Below are positions 6,427 through 7,341 of a stretch of 7,341 bases of DNA, in pieces. The DNA comes from an uncultured Rhodospirillaceae bacterium (GTDB lineage Bacteria > Pseudomonadota > Alphaproteobacteria > Thalassobaculales > Thalassobaculaceae). Location: positions 1 to 7,341 of the forward strand of contig CALAHL010000900.1 of NCBI GenBank assembly GCA_937891725.1, written 5' to 3'. The notes under the pieces were generated by a model. The model worked only from the letters and a program-made list of their open reading frames with translations, was not told where the DNA came from and did not search any database. The translations under genes were made by a program, and so were the position numbers. Each line of letters opens with the position of its first letter. Within the stretch, counting starts at the first letter, position 1.

Positions 6427-7341
6427 TGCGGATCGACGTTCTGGAACTCGTCAGATATGGCCACTTCTCGGACCGCTTCCTCGATTTTCGGAAATCCGGG
6501 ACATCCGATCTTCATCTCGTGTTCGGTCCGAACGAGGCCGGGAAATCGACCCTGCGCGAAGGCATCGGGGATCTTCTGTTCAAGGTTCCTCTGCGCTCGA
6601 AGATGACTTTTGCCACAGGAACGGCTCTGCGGATCGGCGGCCGGTTCACCACCGGGAACGGGTCGTTCCAGGTCTATAGACTCAAGAAAAACAAAGACGA
6701 TCTGGTCGACGTAGAAGATGCGCCGGTCAGAGGGAATCCGTTCGCCACGGTCACGGACGGGTTCGCGCGCGAGTTTTTCGATCAGACTTTTTCCGTCGAC
6801 CGGGAGCAGTTGGAGAAGGGCGGCGACCAGATTCTCGAGGGGAAGGGGGATCTCGGGCAGCTGCTGTTCGCGGGATCGACCGGTCTTCAGGGTCTCCCCG
6901 AACGGCTAGCGGCTCTCGACACCGAAGCGTCGCAGCTCTGGAAGCCTCGAGGCGACGCCAAAATCAGGGTGCTGATCGATCAGATCAAGGCGATCGATGA
7001 CGGGATCGACGCGATCAAGACCACGCAGCGCGACTACGACGACGCTGTTCGCGACCTGACCCGTCTGCAGATCGCCTATGACGAAATTCTCGCCAGACGC
7101 GGTCTGCGCAGCAAGGCGATCCGTGAGAGCGAGATCTGGCTCCGCGCCTTCACGCCGTATCGGGAGCATCAGCGGGCGCGCGCCAAACTAGACGCTTTGG
7201 GCTCTGGCGAGACCGCAGGTCCCGGGGATCTGGACCGTGTGCAGGGTGCACTTCAGGAACTCGCGCGACTGAACGCGATACTGAGTACCGCGCGGTCGAG
7301 TTACGATGAGATCGAGACAAGGCTTGAGGCCCTGCCGCAAG
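6426..7341 (+). CDS. Rad50/SbcC-like AAA ATPase, YhaN family (partial, 3' end missing)
   Basis: The first 305 residues are present and the frame is open to the window edge; family members usually exceed 900 residues. The start ATG at 6426-6428 overlaps the nuclease stop TGA at 6424-6426 (TGATG), giving translational coupling. The N-terminus MRIDVLELVRYGHFSDR and the Walker A motif GPNEAGKST (34-42) are typical of SMC/Rad50-type ATPases, in which the distant C-terminal half supplies Walker B and the ABC signature (not visible here). GKGDLGQLLFAGSTGL (139-154) followed by LWKPRG (171-176) is characteristic of the YhaN branch. From about residue 178 the sequence becomes charged and heptad-like, marking entry into the first coiled-coil arm. 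It is expected to bind DNA with ATP and control the YhaO-like nuclease. The long reading frame runs through the region without a break and contains no sign of frameshift. Confidence 0.9.
   Translation, partial: MRIDVLELVRYGHFSDRFLDFRKSGTSDLHLVFGPNEAGKSTLREGIGDLLFKVPLRSKMTFATGTALRIGGRFTTGNGSFQVYRLKKNKDDLVDVEDAPVRGNPFATVTDGFAREFFDQTFSVDREQLEKGGDQILEGKGDLGQLLFAGSTGLQGLPERLAALDTEASQLWKPRGDAKIRVLIDQIKAIDDGIDAIKTTQRDYDDAVRDLTRLQIAYDEILARRGLRSKAIRESEIWLRAFTPYREHQRARAKLDALGSGETAGPGDLDRVQGALQELARLNAILSTARSSYDEIETRLEALPQ

Overview
This window looks like chromosomal DNA from a GC-rich alphaproteobacterium, probably a Rhodospirillales-like lineage. The first 120 bases encode what reads as the C-terminal tail of magnesium chelatase subunit H (BchH). 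If that is right, the organism makes bacteriochlorophyll and the left edge touches a photosynthesis locus. The taxonomic placement is inferred from composition and protein flavour, not from a database match.

Layout: (1) the 3' end of bchH on + (1-120). (2) A convergent M20-family metallo-deacylase gene on - (152-1447). (3) A 229-base divergent intergenic region (1448-1676), with a possible promoter for the deacylase. (4) A probable two-gene + operon (1677-5049): a xanthine-dehydrogenase-family molybdopterin-binding large subunit, then 31 bases later an Ldh2-superfamily imine/keto-acid reductase of the delta1-piperideine/pyrroline-2-carboxylate reductase type. (5) A 78-base gap. (6) A + pair (5128-7341, running off the window): an Mre11/SbcD-like nuclease of the YhaO type and a Rad50/SbcC-like ATPase of the YhaN type, joined by a TGATG stop-start overlap.

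How the genes work together: genes 2-4 look like small-molecule catabolism (an amidohydrolase-type deacylase, a molybdenum hydroxylase homologue and an NAD(P)H-dependent reductase for cyclic imino acids or 2-oxo acids). No substrate can be read from the sequence. The YhaO/YhaN pair is a separate DNA-end-processing or repair module.

The most unusual point is in the molybdoenzyme subunit. The near-invariant catalytic glutamate of the family (motif GxGE[AS]G) is a glutamine here (GVGQAG). The active-site loop is AYRGAGK rather than AYRGAGR, and neither the FAD-binding nor the 2Fe-2S subunit gene is adjacent. I found no CRISPR array, tRNA, rRNA, insertion sequence or defence island. The deacylase and the nuclease/ATPase pair look ordinary; the molybdoenzyme/reductase operon is the best candidate for undescribed biochemistry.
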